Source of the DNA: Liolophura sinensis
Taxonomy: Eukaryota > Mollusca > Polyplacophora > Chitonida > Chitonidae
Reading direction: 5' to 3'
DNA length: 64,000 bases
Assembly: GCF_032854445.1 (NCBI RefSeq)
Contig: NW_027017966.1
Span: 225,493 to 289,492 of the forward strand
In this document: piece after piece, positions 37,200 to 51,503 of the stretch
Layout of the letters: each line of letters begins with the position of its first letter
Numbering within the stretch: position 1 is the first letter of the stretch
The notes under the pieces: model-generated
The model's database searches: none
Seen by the model: the letters and a program-made list of their open reading frames with translations, nothing else
Told to the model about the DNA's origin: nothing
Position numbers and translations under genes: made by a program

Positions 37200-38299
37200 T
37201 CAAATCTTTGGGCCAAGCCCATTTAACTCACCCAACAAATGTCTTACTTCTAAGTCGAAGACAAACTCAATGTCTTTATCTACATGTAGAAAAACCACAC
37301 CATTTGTATATTAAAAAAACAAAAGGTACTTGATACAATCCGCTGTAAAAAGTACAATTGAAAACTGACCCACATCAATAAGGTGCCAAAGGATGCGCAA
37401 TTGGGCCAGGCATCTCCAGCTGTTGAAAAATTGCAAATTTCCTTGGTTTCCATGGAGTAAGAGCCGTTGCTGGGCACGTGATCTTGACATCATTGATTAT
37501 TCATTTGTGGCTACAGCCAAAAGTATTGGTCGGAGAGCAACGCGGTTTGCACCATTCGATTTCTCGTCACAAAATACGTCGGATTAGCCTCTTACCAGCA
37601 GCATTGGAACAGTTTTTCCACTTTTGGATTTTTGCCTGGTCATTTTGCTAATTGAAATCGGCTACATTAACTATGTACAATCGCGACTGGTCATTACTAT
37701 ATTCAACATTTCATTATAAGTTCTGTGCCCTTCGGTAGCCCAGACGACGTCAAATCTTTGGGCCAAGCCCATTTAACTCACCCAGCAAATGTCTTACTTC
37801 TAAGTCGAAGACAAACTCAATGTCTTTATCTACATGTAGAAAAACCACACCATTTGTATATGAAAAAAACAAAAGGTACTTGATACAACCCGCTGTAAAA
37901 AGTACAATTGAACACTGACCCACATCAATAAGGTGCCAAAGGATGCGCAATTGGGCCAGGCATCTCCAGCTGTTGAAAAATTGCAAATTTCCTTGGTTTC
38001 CATGGAGTAAGAGCCGTTGCTGGGCACGTGATCTTGACATCATTGATTATTCATTTGTGGCTACAGCCAAAAGTATTGGTCGGAGAGCAACGCGGTTTGC
38101 ACCATTCGATTTCTCGTCACAAAATACGTCGGATTAGCCTCTTACCAGCAGCATTGGAACAGTTTTTCCACTTTTGGATTTTTGCCTGGTCATTTTGCTA
38201 ATTGAAATCGGCTACATTAACTATGTACAATCGCGACTGGTCATTACTATATTCAACATTTCATTATAAGTTCTGTGCCCTTCGGTAGCCCAGACGACG
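37200..38299. repeat. Q and R monomers
   Basis: The copy at 37200 is Q with TATTAAAAAAACAAAAGG and GAAAACTGACC. The copy at 37750 is an R head (CAACCCGC) with TATGAAAAAAAC and a Q tail (CATTTTGCTA, GTTCTGTG), another head/tail mosaic. Confidence 0.8.
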
Positions 38300-40502
38300 T
38301 CAAATCTTTGGGCCAAGCCCATTTATCTCACCCAGCAAATGTCTTACTTCTAAGTCGAAGACAAACTCAATGTCTTTATCTACATGTAGAAAAACCACAC
38401 CATTTGTATATAAAAAAAACAAAAGGTACTTGATACAATGCGCTGTAAAAAGTACAATTGAACACTGACCCACATCAATAAGGTGCCAAAAGATGCGCAA
38501 TTGGGCCAGGCATCTCCAGCTGTTGAAAAATTGCAAATTTCTATGGTTTCCATGGAGTAAGAGCCGTTGCTGGGCACGTGATCTTGACATCATTGATTAT
38601 TCATTTGTGGCTACAGCCAAAAGTATTGGTCGGAGAGCAACGCGGTTTGCACCATTCGATTTCTCGTCACAAAATACGTCGGATTAGCCTCTTACCAGCA
38701 GCATTGGAACAGTTTTTCCACTTTTGGATTTTTGCCTGGTCTTTTTGCTTATTGAAATCGGCTACATTAGCTATGTACAATCGCGACTGGTCATTACTAT
38801 ATTCAATTTTTCATTATAAGTTATGTGCCCTTCGGTAGCCCAGACGACGTCAAATCTTTGGGCCAAGCCCATTTAACTCACCCAGCAAATGTCTTACTTC
38901 TAAGTCGAAGACAAACTCAATGTCTTTATCTACATGTAGAAAAACCACACCATTTGTATATAAAAAAAAACAAAAGGTACTTGATACAATCCGCTGTAAA
39001 AAGTACAATTGAACACTGACCCACATCAATAAGGTGCCAAAGGATGCGCAATTGGGCCAGGCATCTCCAGCTGTTGAAAAATTGCAAATTTCCTTGGTTT
39101 CCATGGAGTAAGAGCCGTTGCTGGGCACGTGATCTTGACATCATTGATTATTCACTTGTGGCTACAGCCAAAAGTATTGGTCGGAGAGCAACGCGGTTTG
39201 CACCATTCGATTTCTCGTCACAAAATACGTCGGATTAGCCTCTTACCAGCAGCATTGGAACAGTTTTTTCTACTTTTGGATTTTTGCCTGGTCTTTTTTT
39301 CGAATTGAAATGGGCTACATTAACTATGTACAATCGCGACTGGTCATTACTATATTCAACTTTTCATTATAAGTTATGTGCCCTTCGGTAGCCCAGACGA
39401 CGTCAAATCTTTGGGCCAAACCCATTTAACTCACCCAGCAAATGTCTTACTTCTAAGTCGAAGACAAACTCAATGTCTTTATCTACATGTAGAAAAACCA
39501 CACCATTTGTATATAAAAAAAACACAAGGTACTTGATACAATCCGCTGTAAAAAGTACAATTGAACACTGACCCACATCAATAAGGTGCCAAAGGATGCG
39601 CAATTGGGCCAGGCATCTCCAGCTGTTGAAAAATTGCAAATTTCCTTGGTTTCCATGGAGTAAGAGCCGTTGCTGGGCACGTGATCTTGACATCATTGAT
39701 TATTCATTTGTGGCTACAGCCAAAAGTATTGGTTGGAGAGCAACGCGGTTTGCACCATTCGATTTCTCGTCACAAAATACGTCGGATTAGCCTCTTACCA
39801 GCAGCATTGGAACAGTTTTTCTACTTTTGGATTTTTGCCTGGTCTTTTTGCGAATTGAAATCGGCTACATTAACTATGTACAATCGCGACTGGTCATTAC
39901 TATATTCAACTTTTCATTATAAGTTATGTGCCCTTCGGTAGCCCAGACGACGTCAAATCTTTGGGCCAAGCCCATTTAACTCACCCAGCAAATGTCTTAC
40001 TTCTAAGTCGAAGACAAACTCAATGTCTTTATCTACATGTAGAAAAACCACACCATTTGTATATAAAAAAACCACAAGGTACTTGATACAATCCGCTGTA
40101 AAAAGTACAATTGAACACTGACCCACATCAATAAGGTGCCAAAGGATGCGCAATTGGGCCAGGCATCTCCAGCTGTTGAAAAATTGCAAATTTCCTTGGT
40201 TTCCATGGAGTAAGAGCCGTTGCTGGGCACGTGATCTTGACATCATTGATTATTCACTTGTGGCTACAGCCAAAAGTATTGGTCGGAGAGCAACGCGGTT
40301 TGCACCATTCGATTTCTCGTCACAAAATACGTCGGATTAGTCTCTTACCAGCAGCATTGGAACAGTTTTTCCACTTTTGGATTTTTGCCTGGTCATTTTG
40401 CTAATTGAAATCGGCTACATTAACTGTGTACAATCGCGACTGGTCATTACTATATTCAACATTTCATTATAAGTTATGTGCCCTTCGGTAGCCCAGACGA
40501 CG
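38300..40502. repeat. X-Y-N-V block, distant copy
   Basis: Monomers start at 38300, 38850, 39403 and 39953. X carries TTATCTC and CAATGCG (G38440, which is G20841 plus 17599). Y carries TTCACTTG and TTTTTTTCG and is the longest monomer (553 bp), with a longer A-run and two T expansions. N-V match 27303-28402 at an offset of 12100 bp (G40426 equals G28326 plus 12100). This copy seems to join the two other blocks' histories. Confidence 0.82.
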
Positions 40503-42703
40503 TCAAATCTTTGGGCCAAGCCCATTTAACTCACCCAGCAAATGTCTTACTTCTAAGTCGAAGACAAACTCAATGTCTTTATCTACATGTAGAAAAACCA
40601 CACCATTTGTATATAAAAAGAACACAAGGTACTTGATACAATCCGCTGTAAAAAGTACAATTGAACACTGACCCACATCAATAAGGTGCCAAAGGATGCG
40701 CAATTGGGCCAGGCATCTCCAGCTGTTGAAAAATTGCAAATTTCCTTGGTTTCCATGGAGTAAGAGCCGTTGCTGGGCACGTGATCTTGACATCATTGAT
40801 TATTCATTTGTGGCTACAGCCAAAAGTATTGGTCGGAGAGCAACGCGGTTTGCACCATTCGATTTCTCGTCACAAAATACGTCGGATTAGCCTCTTACCA
40901 GCAGCATTGGAACAGTTTTTTCACTTTTGGATTTTTGCCTGTTCTTTTTGCTAATTGAAATCGGCTGCATTAACTATGTACAATCGCGACTGGTCATTAC
41001 TATATTCAACTTTTCATTATAAGTTATGTGCCCTTCGGTAGCCCAGACGACGTCAAATCTTTGGGCCAAGCCCATTTAACTCACCCAACAAATGTCTTAC
41101 TTCTAAGTCGAAGACAAACTCAATGTCTTTATCTACATGTAGAAAAACCACACCATTTGTATTTAAAAAAAAACAAAAGGTACTTGATACAATCCGCTGT
41201 AAAAAGTACAATTGAACACTGACCCACATCAATAAGGTGCCAAAGGATGCGCAATTGGGCCAGGCATCTCCAGCTGTTGAAAAATTGCAAATTTCCTTGG
41301 TTTCCATGGAGTAAGAGCCGTTGCTGGGCACGTGATCTTGACATCATTGATTATTCATTTGTGGCTACAGCCAAAAGTATTGGTCGGAGAGCAACGCGGT
41401 TTGCACCATTCGATTTCTCGTCACAAAATACGTCGGATTAGCCTCTTACCAGCAGCATTGGAACAGTTTTTCTACTTTTGGATTTTTGCCTGGTCTTTTT
41501 GCTAATTGAAATCGGCTACATTAACTATGTACAATCGCGACTGGTCATTACTATATTCAACTTTTCATTATAAGTTATGTGCCCTTCGGTAGCCCAGACG
41601 ACGTCAAATCTTTGGGCCAAGCCCATTTAACTCACCCAACAAATGTCTTACTTCTAAGTCGAAGACAAACTCAATGTCTTTATCTACATGTAGAAAAACC
41701 ACACCATTTGTATATAAAAAAAACAAAAGGTACTTGATACAATCCGCTGTAAAAAGTACAATTGAACACTGACCCACATCAATAAGGTGCCAAAGGATGC
41801 GCAATTGGGCCAGGCATCTCCAGCTGTTGAAAAATTGCAAATTTCCTTGGTTTCCATGGAGTAAGAGCCGTTGCTGGGCACGTGATCTTGACATCATTGA
41901 TTATTCATTTGTGGCTACAGCCAAAAGTATTGGTCGGAGAGCAACGCGGTTTGCACCATTCGATTTCTCGTCACAAAATACGTCGGATTAGCCTCTTACC
42001 AGCAGCATTGGAACAGTTTTTCCACTTTTGGATTTTTGCCTGGTCATTTTGCTAATTGAAATCGGCTACATTAACTATGTACAATCGCGACTGGTCATTA
42101 CTATATTCAACATTTCATTATAAGTTCTGTGCCCTTCGGTAGCCCAGACGACGTCAAATCTTTGGGCCAAGCCCATTTAACTCACCCAGCAAATGTCTTA
42201 CTTCTAAGTCGAAGACAAACTCAATGTCTTTATCTACATGTAGAAAAACCACACCATTTGTATATAAAAAAAACAAAAGGTACTTGATACAACCCGCTGT
42301 AAAAAGTACAATTGAACACTGACCCACATCAATAAGGTGCCAAAGGATGCGCAATTGGGCCAGGCATCTCCAGCTGTTGAAAAATTGCAAATTTCCTTGG
42401 TTTCCATGGAGTAAGAGCCGTTGCTGGGCACGTGATCTTGACATCATTGATTATTCATTTGTGGCTACAGCCAAAAGTATTGGTCGGAGAGCAACGCGGT
42501 TTGCACCATTCGATTTCTCGTCACAAAATACGTCGGATTAGCCTCTTACCAGCAGCATTGGAACAGTTTTTCCACTTTTGGATTTTTGCCTGTTCTTTTT
42601 GCTAATTGAAATCGGCTGCATTAACTATGTACAATCGCGACTGGTCATTACTATATTCAACTTTTCATTATAAGTTATGTGCCCTTCGGTAGCCCAGACG
42701 ACG
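40503..42703. repeat. Z, S-like, Q and R monomers
   Basis: Monomers start at 40503 (Z, with TTTTTTCACTTT), 41053 (S-like, TATTTAAAAAAAAAC, normal GAGCCGTTG), 41604 (Q) and 42154 (R with CAACCCGC and CTGTTCTTTTTG). The order continues into S at 42704. Confidence 0.8.
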
Positions 42704-44903
42704 TCAAATCTTTGGGCCAAGCCCATTTAACTCACCCAACAAATGTCTTACTTCTAAGTCGAAGACAAACTCAATGTCTTTATCTACATGTAGAAAAACC
42801 ACACCATTTGTATGTAAAAAAAAACAAAAGGTACTTGATACAATCCGCTGTAAAAAGTACAATTGAACACTGACCCACATCAATAAGGTGCCAAAGGATG
42901 CGCAATTGGGCCAGGCATCTCCAGCTGTTGAAAAATTGCAAATTTCCTTGGTTTCCATGGAGTAAGAGCCATTGCTGGGCACGTGATCTTGACATCATTG
43001 ATTATTCATTTGTGGCTACAGCCAAAAGTATTGGTCGGAGAGCAACGCGGTTTGCACCATTCGATTTCTCGTCACAAAATACGTCGGATTAGCCTCTTAC
43101 CAGCAGCATTGGAACAGTTTTTCCACTTTTGGATTTTTGCCTGGTCATTTTGCTAATTGAAATCGGCTACATTAACTATGTACAATCGCGACTGGTCATT
43201 ACTATATTTAACATTTCATTATAAGTTATGTGCCCTTCGGTAGCCCAGACGACGTCAAATCTTTGGGCCAAGCCCATTTAACTCACCCAGCAAATGTCTT
43301 ACTTCTAAGTCGAAGACAAACTCAATGTCTTTATCTACATGTAGAAAAACCACACCATTTGTATATAAAAAAAACACAAGGTACTTGATACAACCCGCTG
43401 TAAAAAGTACAATTAAACACTGACCCACATCAATAAGGTGCCAAAGGATGCGCAATTGGGCCAGGCATCTCCAGCTGTTGAAAAATTGCAAATTTCTATG
43501 GTTTCCATGGAGTAAGAGCCGTTGCTGGGCACGTGATCTTGACATCATTGATTATTCATTTGTGGCTACAGCCAAAAGTATTGGTCGGAGAGCAACGCGG
43601 TTTGCACCATTCGATTTCTCGTCACAAAATACGTCGGATTAGCCTCTTACCAGCAGCATTGGAACAGTTTTTCCACTTTTGGATTTTTGCCTGGTCATTT
43701 TGCTAATTGAAATCGGCTACATTAACTATGTACAATCGCGACTGGTCATTACTATATTCAACATTTCATTATAAGTTATGTGCCCTTCGGTAGCCCAGAC
43801 GACGTCAAATCTTTGGGCCAAGCCCATTTAACTCACCCAGCAAATGTCTTACTTCTAAGTCGAAGACAAACTCAATGTCTTTATCTACATGTAGAAAAAC
43901 CACACCATTTGTATATAAAAAAACCCAAGGTACTTGATACAATCCGCTGTAAAAAGTACAATTGAACACTGACCCACATCAATAAAGTGCCAAAAGATGC
44001 GCAATTGGGCCAGGCATCTCCAGCTGTTGAAAAATTGCAAATTTCTATGGTTTCCATGGAGTAAGAGCCGTTGCTGGGCACGTGATCTTGACATCATTGA
44101 TTATTCATTTGTGGCTACAGCCAAAAGTATTGGTCGGAGAGCAACGCGGTTTGCACCATTCGATTTCTCGTCACAAAATACGTCGGATTAGCCTCTTACC
44201 AGCAGCATTGGAACAGTTTTTCCACTTTTGGATTTTTGCCTGGTCATTTTGCTTATTGAAATCGGGTTCATTAGCTATGTACAATCGCGACTGGTCATTA
44301 CTATATTCAATTTTTCATTATAAGTGATGTGCCCTTCGGTAGCCCAGACGACGTCAAATCTTTGGTCCAAACCCATTTAACTCACCCAGCAAATGTCTTA
44401 CTTCTAAGTCGAAGACAAACTCAATGTCTTTATCTACATGTAGAAAAACCACACCATTTGTATATAAAAAAAACACAAGGTACTTGATACAATCCGCTGT
44501 AAAAAGTACAATTGAACACTGACCCACATCAATAAGGTGCCAAAGGATGCGCAATTGGGCCAGGCATCTCCAGCTGTTGAAAAATTGCAAATTTCCTTGG
44601 TTTCCATGGAGTAAGAGCCGTTGCTGGGCACGTGATCTTGACATCATTGATTATTCATTTGTGGCTACAGCCAAAAGTATTGGTCGGAGAGCAACGCGGT
44701 TTGCACCATTCGATTTCTCGTCACAAAATACGTCGGATTAGCCTCTTACCAGCAGCATTGGAACAGTTTTTCCACTTTTGGATTTTTGCCTGGTCTTTTT
44801 GCGAATTGAAATCGGCTACATTAACTATGTACAATCGCGACTGGTCATTACTATATTCAACTTTTCATTATAAGTTATGTGCCCTTCGGTAGCCCAGACG
44901 ACG
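42704..44903. repeat. S-U-K-N block, left copy
   Basis: Monomers start at 42704, 43255, 43805 and 44354. S ends TATATTTAAC (T43209) and U has CAACCCGC with AATTAAAC (A43415). Both marks recur 4949 bp later at 48158 and 48364. K has a rare GGGTTCATTAGC tail and N has GGTCCAAACCC. Confidence 0.83.
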
Positions 44904-47652
44904 TCAAATCTTTGGGCCAAGCCCATTTAACTCACCCAACAAATGTCTTACTTCTAAGTCGAAGACAAACTCAATGTCTTTATCTACATGTAGAAAAACC
45001 ACACCATTTGTATATAAAAAAAACAAAAGGTACTTGATACAATCCGCTGTAAAAAGTACAATTGAACACTGACCCACATCAATAAGGTGCCAAAGGATGC
45101 GCAATTGGGCCAGGCATCTCCAGCTGTTGAAAAATTGCAAATTTCCTTGGTTTCCATGGAGTAAGAGCCATTGCTGGGCACGTGATCTTGACATCATTGA
45201 TTATTCATTTGTGGCTACAGCCAAAAGTATTGGTCGGAGAGCAACGCGGTTTGCACCATTCGATTTCTCGTCACAAAATACGTCGGATTAGCCTCTTACC
45301 AGCAGCATTGGAACAGTTTTTCCACTTTTGGATTTTTGCCTGGTCATTTTGCTAATTGAAATCGGCTACATTAACTATGTACAATCGCGACTGGTCATTA
45401 CTATATTCAACATTTCATTATAAGTTATGTGCCCTTCGGTAGCCCAGACGACGTCAAATCTTTGGGCCAAGCCCATTTAACTCACCCAGCAAATGTCTTA
45501 CTTCTAAGTCGAAGACAAACTCAATGTCTTTATCTACATGTAGAAAAACCACACCATTTGTATATAAAAAAACCCAAGGTACTTGATACAATCCGCTGTA
45601 AAAAGTACAATTGAACACTGACCCACATCAATAAAGTGCCAAAAGATGCGCAATTGGGCCAGGCATCTCCAGCTGTTGAAAAATTGCAAATTTCTATGGT
45701 TTCCATGGAGTAAGAGCCGTTGCTGGGCACGTGATCTTGACATCATTGATTATTCATTTGTGGCTACAGCCAAAAGTATTGGTCGGAGAGCAACGCGGTT
45801 TGCACCATTCGATTTCTCGTCACAAAATACGTCGGATTAGCCTCTTACCAGCAGCATTGGAACAGTTTTTCCACTTTTGGATTTTTGCCTGGTCTTTTTG
45901 CTTATTGAAATCGGGTACATTAGCTATGTACAATCGCGACTGGTCATTACTATATTCAATTTTTCATTATAAGTGATGTGCCCTTCGGTAGCCCAGACGA
46001 CGTCAAATCTTTGGGCCAAACCCATTTAACTCACCCAGCAAATGTCTTACTTCTAAGTCGAAGACAAACTCAATGTCTTTATCTACATGTAGAAAAACCA
46101 CACCATTTGTATATAAAAAAAACACAAGGTACTTGATACAATCCGCTGTAAAAAGTACAATTGAACACTGACCCACATCAATAAGGTGCCAAAGGATGCG
46201 CAATTGGGCCAGGCATCTCCAGCTGTTGAAAAATTGCAAATTTCCTTGGTTTCCATGGAGTAAGAGCCGTTGCTGGGCACGTGATCTTGACATCATTGAT
46301 TATTCATTTGTGGCTACAGCCAAAAGTATTGGTTGGAGAGCAACGCGGTTTGCACCATTCGATTTCTCGTCACAAAATACGTCGGATTAGCCTCTTACCA
46401 GCAGCATTGGAACAGTTTTTCCACTTTTGGATTTTTGCCTGGTCTTTTTGCGAATTGAAATCGGCTACATTAACTATGTACAATCGCGACTGGTCATTAC
46501 TATATTCAACATTTCATTATAAGTTATGTGCCCTTCGGTAGCCCAGACGACGTCAAATCTTTGGGCCAAGCCCATTTAACTCACCCAGCAAATGTCTTAC
46601 TTCTAAGTCGAAGACAAACTCAATGTCTTTATCTACATGTAGAAAAACCACACCATTTGTATATAAAAAAAACACAAGGTACTTGATACAATCCGCTGTA
46701 AAAAGTACAATTGAACACTGACCCACATCAATAAGATGCCAAAGGATGCGCAATTGGGCCAGGCATCTCCAGCTGTTGAAAAATTGCAAATTTCCTTGGT
46801 TTCCATGGAGTAAGAGCCGTTGCTGGGCACGTGATCTTGACATCATTGATTATTCATTTGTGGCTACAGCCAAAAGTATTGGTCGGAGAGCAACGCGGTT
46901 TGCACCATTCGATTTCTCGTCACAAAATACGTCGGATTAGCCTCTTACCAGCAGCATTGGAACAGTTTTTCCACTTTTGGATTTTTGCCTGGTCTTTTTG
47001 CGAATTGAAATCGGCTACATTAACTATGTACAATCGCGACTGGTCATTACTATATTCAACTTTTCATTATAAGTTATGTGCCCTTCGGTAGCCCAGACGA
47101 CGTCAAATCTTTGGGCCAAGCCCATTTAACTCACCCAACAAATGTCTTACTTCTAAGTCGAAGACAAACTCAATGTCTTTATCTACATGTAGAAAAACCA
47201 CACCATTTGTATATAAAAAAAACAAAAGGTACTTGATACAATCCGCTGTAAAAAGTACAATTGAACACTGACCCACATCAATAAGGTGCCAAAGGATGCG
47301 CAATTGGGCCAGGCATCTCCAGCTGTTGAAAAATTGCAAATTTCCTTGGTTTCCATGGAGTAAGAGCCGTTGCTGGGCACGTGATCTTGACATCATTGAT
47401 TATTCATTTGTGGCTACAGCCAAAAGTATTGGTCGGAGAGCAACGCGGTTTGCACCATTCGATTTCTCGTCACAAAATACGTCGGATTAGCCTCTTACCA
47501 GCAGCATTGGAACAGTTTTTCCACTTTTGGATTTTTGCCTGGTCATTTTGCTAATTGAAATCGGCTACATTAACTATGTACAATCGCGACTGGTCATTAC
47601 TATATTCAACATTTCATTATAAGTTCTGTGCCCTTCGGTAGCCCAGACGACG
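44904..47652. repeat. Q/S hybrid then K-N-P-Q
   Basis: Monomers start at 44904, 45454, 46003, 46553 and 47103. Copy 44904 has a Q head (CAAAAGG) and S marks in the second half (GAGCCATTG, then GTTATGTG), so R is skipped before K. P at 46553 carries AGATGCC, also seen in V at 27853. Confidence 0.8.
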
Positions 47653-49302
47653 TCAAATCTTTGGGCCAAGCCCATTTAACTCACCCAGCAAATGTCTTAC
47701 TTCTAAGTCGAAGACAAACTCAATGTCTTTATCTACATGTAGAAAAACCACACCATTTGTATGTAAAAAAAAACAAAAGGTACTTGATACAATCCGCTGT
47801 AAAAAGTACAATTGAACACTGACCCACATCAATAAGGTGCCAAAGGATGCGCAATTGGGCCAGGCATCTCCAGCTGTTGAAAAATTGCAAATTTCCTTGG
47901 TTTCCATGGAGTAAGAGCCGTTGCTGGGCACGTGATCTTGACATCATTGATTATTCATTTGTGGCTACAGCCAAAAGTATTGGTCGGAGAGCAACGCGGT
48001 TTGCACCATTCGATTTCTCGTCACAAAATACGTCGGATTAGCCTCTTACCAGCAGCATTGGAACAGTTTTTCCACTTTTGGATTTTTGCCTGGTCATTTT
48101 GCTAATTGAAATCGGCTACATTAACTATGTACAATCGCGACTGGTCATTACTATATTTAACATTTCATTATAAGTTATGTGCCCTTCGGTAGCCCAGACG
48201 ACGTCAAATCTTTGGGCCAAGCCCATTTAACTCACCCAGCAAATGTCTTACTTCTAAGTCGAAGACAAACTCAATGTCTTTATCTACATGTAGAAAAACC
48301 ACACCATTTGTATATAAAAAAAACACAAGGTACTTGATACAACCCGCTGTAAAAAGTACAATTAAACACTGACCCACATCAATAAGGTGCCAAAGGATGC
48401 GCAATTGGGCCAGGCATCTCCAGCTGTTGAAAAATTGCAAATTTCTATGGTTTCCATGGAGTAAGAGCCGTTGCTGGGCACGTGATCTTGACATCATTGA
48501 TTATTCATTTGTGGCTACAGCCAAAAGTATTGGTCGGAGAGCAACGCGGTTTGCACCATTCGATTTCTCGTCACAAAATACGTCGGATTAGCCTCTTACC
48601 AGCAGCATTGGAACAGTTTTTCCACTTTTGGATTTTTGCCTGGTCATTTTGCTAATTGAAATCGGCTGCATTAACTATGTACAATCGCGACTGGTCATTA
48701 CTATATTCAACTTTTCATTATAAGTTATGTGCCCTTCGGTAGCCCAGACGACGTCAAATCTTTGGGCCAAGCCCATTTAACTCACCCAACAAATGTCTTA
48801 CTTCTAAGTCGAAGACAAACTCAATGTCTTTATCTACATGTAGAAAAACCACACCATTTGTATATAAAAAAACCCAAGGTACTTGATACAATCCGCTGTA
48901 AAAAGTACAATTGAACACTGACCCACATCAATAAAGTGCCAAAAGATGCGCAATTGGGCCAGGCATCTCCAGCTGTTGAAAAATTGCAAATTTCTATGGT
49001 TTCCATGGAGTAAGAGCCATTGCTGGGCACGTGATCTTGACATCATTGATTATTCATTTGTGGCTACAGCCAAAAGTATTGGTCGGAGAGCAACGCGGTT
49101 TGCACCATTCGATTTCTCGTCACAAAATACGTCGGATTAGCCTCTTACCAGCAGCATTGGAACAGTTTTTCCACTTTTGGATTTTTGCCTGGTCTTTTTG
49201 CTTATTGAAATCGGGTACATTAGCTATGTACAATCGCGACTGGTCATTACTATATTCAATTTTTCATTATAAGTTATGTGCCCTTCGGTAGCCCAGACGA
49301 CG
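47653..49302. repeat. S-U-K block, right copy
   Basis: Monomers start at 47653, 48204 and 48754. S again has TATGTAAA and TATATTTAAC (T48158), and U again has AATTAAAC (A48364). Here S has CAGCAAAT and normal GAGCCGTTG, U ends CTGCATTAAC, and K has CAACAAAT and GAGCCATTG, so the copy was patched by exchange with other monomers. Confidence 0.8.
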
Positions 49303-50953
49303 TCAAATCTTTGGGCCAAGCCCATTTAACTCACCCAGCAAATGTCTTACTTCTAAGTCGAAGACAAACTCAATGTCTTTATCTACATGTAGAAAAACCA
49401 CACCATTTGTATATAAAAAAAAACAAAAGGTACTTGATACAATCCGCTGTAAAAAGTACAATTGAACACTGACGCACATCAATAAGGTGCCAAAGGATGC
49501 GCAATTGGGCCAGGCATCTCCAGCTGTTGAAAAATTGCAAATTTCTATGGTTTCCATGGAGTAAGAGCCGTTGCTGGGCACGTGATCTTGACATCATTGA
49601 TTATTCATTTGTGGCTACAGCCAAAAGTATTGGTCGGAGAGCAACGCGGTTTGCACCATTCGATTTCTCGTCACAAAATACGTCGGATTAGCCTCTTACC
49701 AGCAGCATTGGAACAGTTTTTCTACTTTTAGATTTTTGCCTGGTCATTTTGCTAATTGAAATCGGCTACATTAACTATGTACAATCGCGACTGGTCATTA
49801 CTATATTCAACATTTCATTATAAGTTATGTGCCCTTCGGTAGCCCAGACGACGTCAAATCTTTGGGCCAAACCCATTTAACTCACCCAGCAAATGTCTTA
49901 CTTCTAAGTCGAAGACAAACTCAATGTCTTTATCTACATGTAGAAAAACCACACCATTTGTATATAAAAAAAACAAAAGGTACTTGATACAATCCGCTGT
50001 AAAAAGTACAATTGAACACTGACCCACATCAATAAGGTGCCAAAGGATGCGCAATTGGGCCAGGCATCTCCAGCTGTTGAAAAATTGCAAATTTCTATGG
50101 TTTCCATGGAGTAAGAGCCGTTGCTGGGCACGTGATCTTGACATCATTGATTATTCATTTGTGGCTACAGCCAAAAGTATTGGTCGGAGAGCAACGCGGT
50201 TTGCACCATTCGATTTCTCGTCACAAAATACGTCGGATTAGCCTCTTACCAGCAGCATTGGAACAGTTTTTCCACTTTTGGATTTTTGCCTGGTCTTTTT
50301 GCGAATTGAAATCGGCTACATTAACTATGTACAATCGCGACTGGTCATTACTATATTCAACTTTTCATTATAAGTTATGTGCCCTTCGGTAGCCCAGACG
50401 ACGTCAAATCTTTGGGCCAAGCCCATTTAACTCACCCAACAAATGTCTTACTTCTAAGTCGAAGACAAACTCAATGTCTTTATCTACATGTAGAAAAACC
50501 ACACCATTTGTATATAAAAAAAACAAAAGGTACTTGATACAATCCGCTGTAAAAAGTACAATTGAACACTGACCCACATCAATAAGGTGCCAAAGGATGC
50601 GCAATTGGGCCAGGCATCTCCAGCTGTTGAAAAATTGCAAATTTCCTTGGTTTCCATGGAGTAAGAGCCGTTGCTGGGCACGTGATCTTGACATCATTGA
50701 TTATTCATTTGTGGCTACAGCCAAAAGTATTGGTCGGAGAGCAACGCGGTTTGCACCATTCGATTTCTCGTCACAAAATACGTCGGATTAGCCTCTTACC
50801 AGCAGCATTGGAACAGTTTTTCCACTTTTGGATTTTTGCCTGGTCATTTTGCTAATTGAAATCGGCTACATTAACTATGTACAATCGCGACTGGTCATTA
50901 CTATATTCAACATTTCATTATAAGTTCTGTGCCCTTCGGTAGCCCAGACGACG
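49303..50953. repeat. Transition to domain III
   Basis: Monomers start at 49303, 49854 and 50404. The first has GACGCACATC and CTTTTAGATT, both rare. The first two carry TTTCTATGG without the other K marks. The third is a standard Q with GTTCTGTG. Confidence 0.8.
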
Positions 50954-51503
50954 TCAAATCTTTGGGCCAAGCCCATTTAACTCACCCAGCAAATGTCTTA
51001 CTTCTAAGTCGAAGACAAACTCAATGTCTTTATCTACATGTAGAAAAACCACACCATTTGTATATAAAAAAAACACAAGGTACTTGATACAACCCGCTGT
51101 AAAAAGTACAATTGAACACTGACCCACATCAATAAGGTGCCAAAGGATGCGCAATTGGGCCAGGCATCTCCAGCTGTTGAAAAATTGCAAATTTCCTTGG
51201 TTTCCATGGAGTAAGAGCCGTTGCTGGGCACGTGATCTTGACATCATTGATTATTCATTTGTGGCTACAGCCAAAAGTATTGGTCGGAGAGCAACGCGGT
51301 TTGCACCATTCGATTTCTGGTCACAAAATACGTCGGATTAGCCTCTTACCAGCAGCATTGGAACAGTTTTTCTACTTTTGGATTTTTGCCTGGTCTTTTT
51401 GCTAATTGAAATCGGCTACATTAACTATGTACAATCGCGACTGGTCATTACTATATTCAACTTTTCATTATAAGTTATGTGCCCTTCGGTAGCCCAGACG
51501 ACG
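50954..51503. repeat. Domain III leading monomer (position 5)
   Basis: This copy has CAACCCGC and the first TTTCTGGTC (G51319). It corresponds to 53703 and 56453. TTTCTGGTC occurs in seven monomers between 51.3 and 57.9 kb and nowhere else that I saw. Confidence 0.85.
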
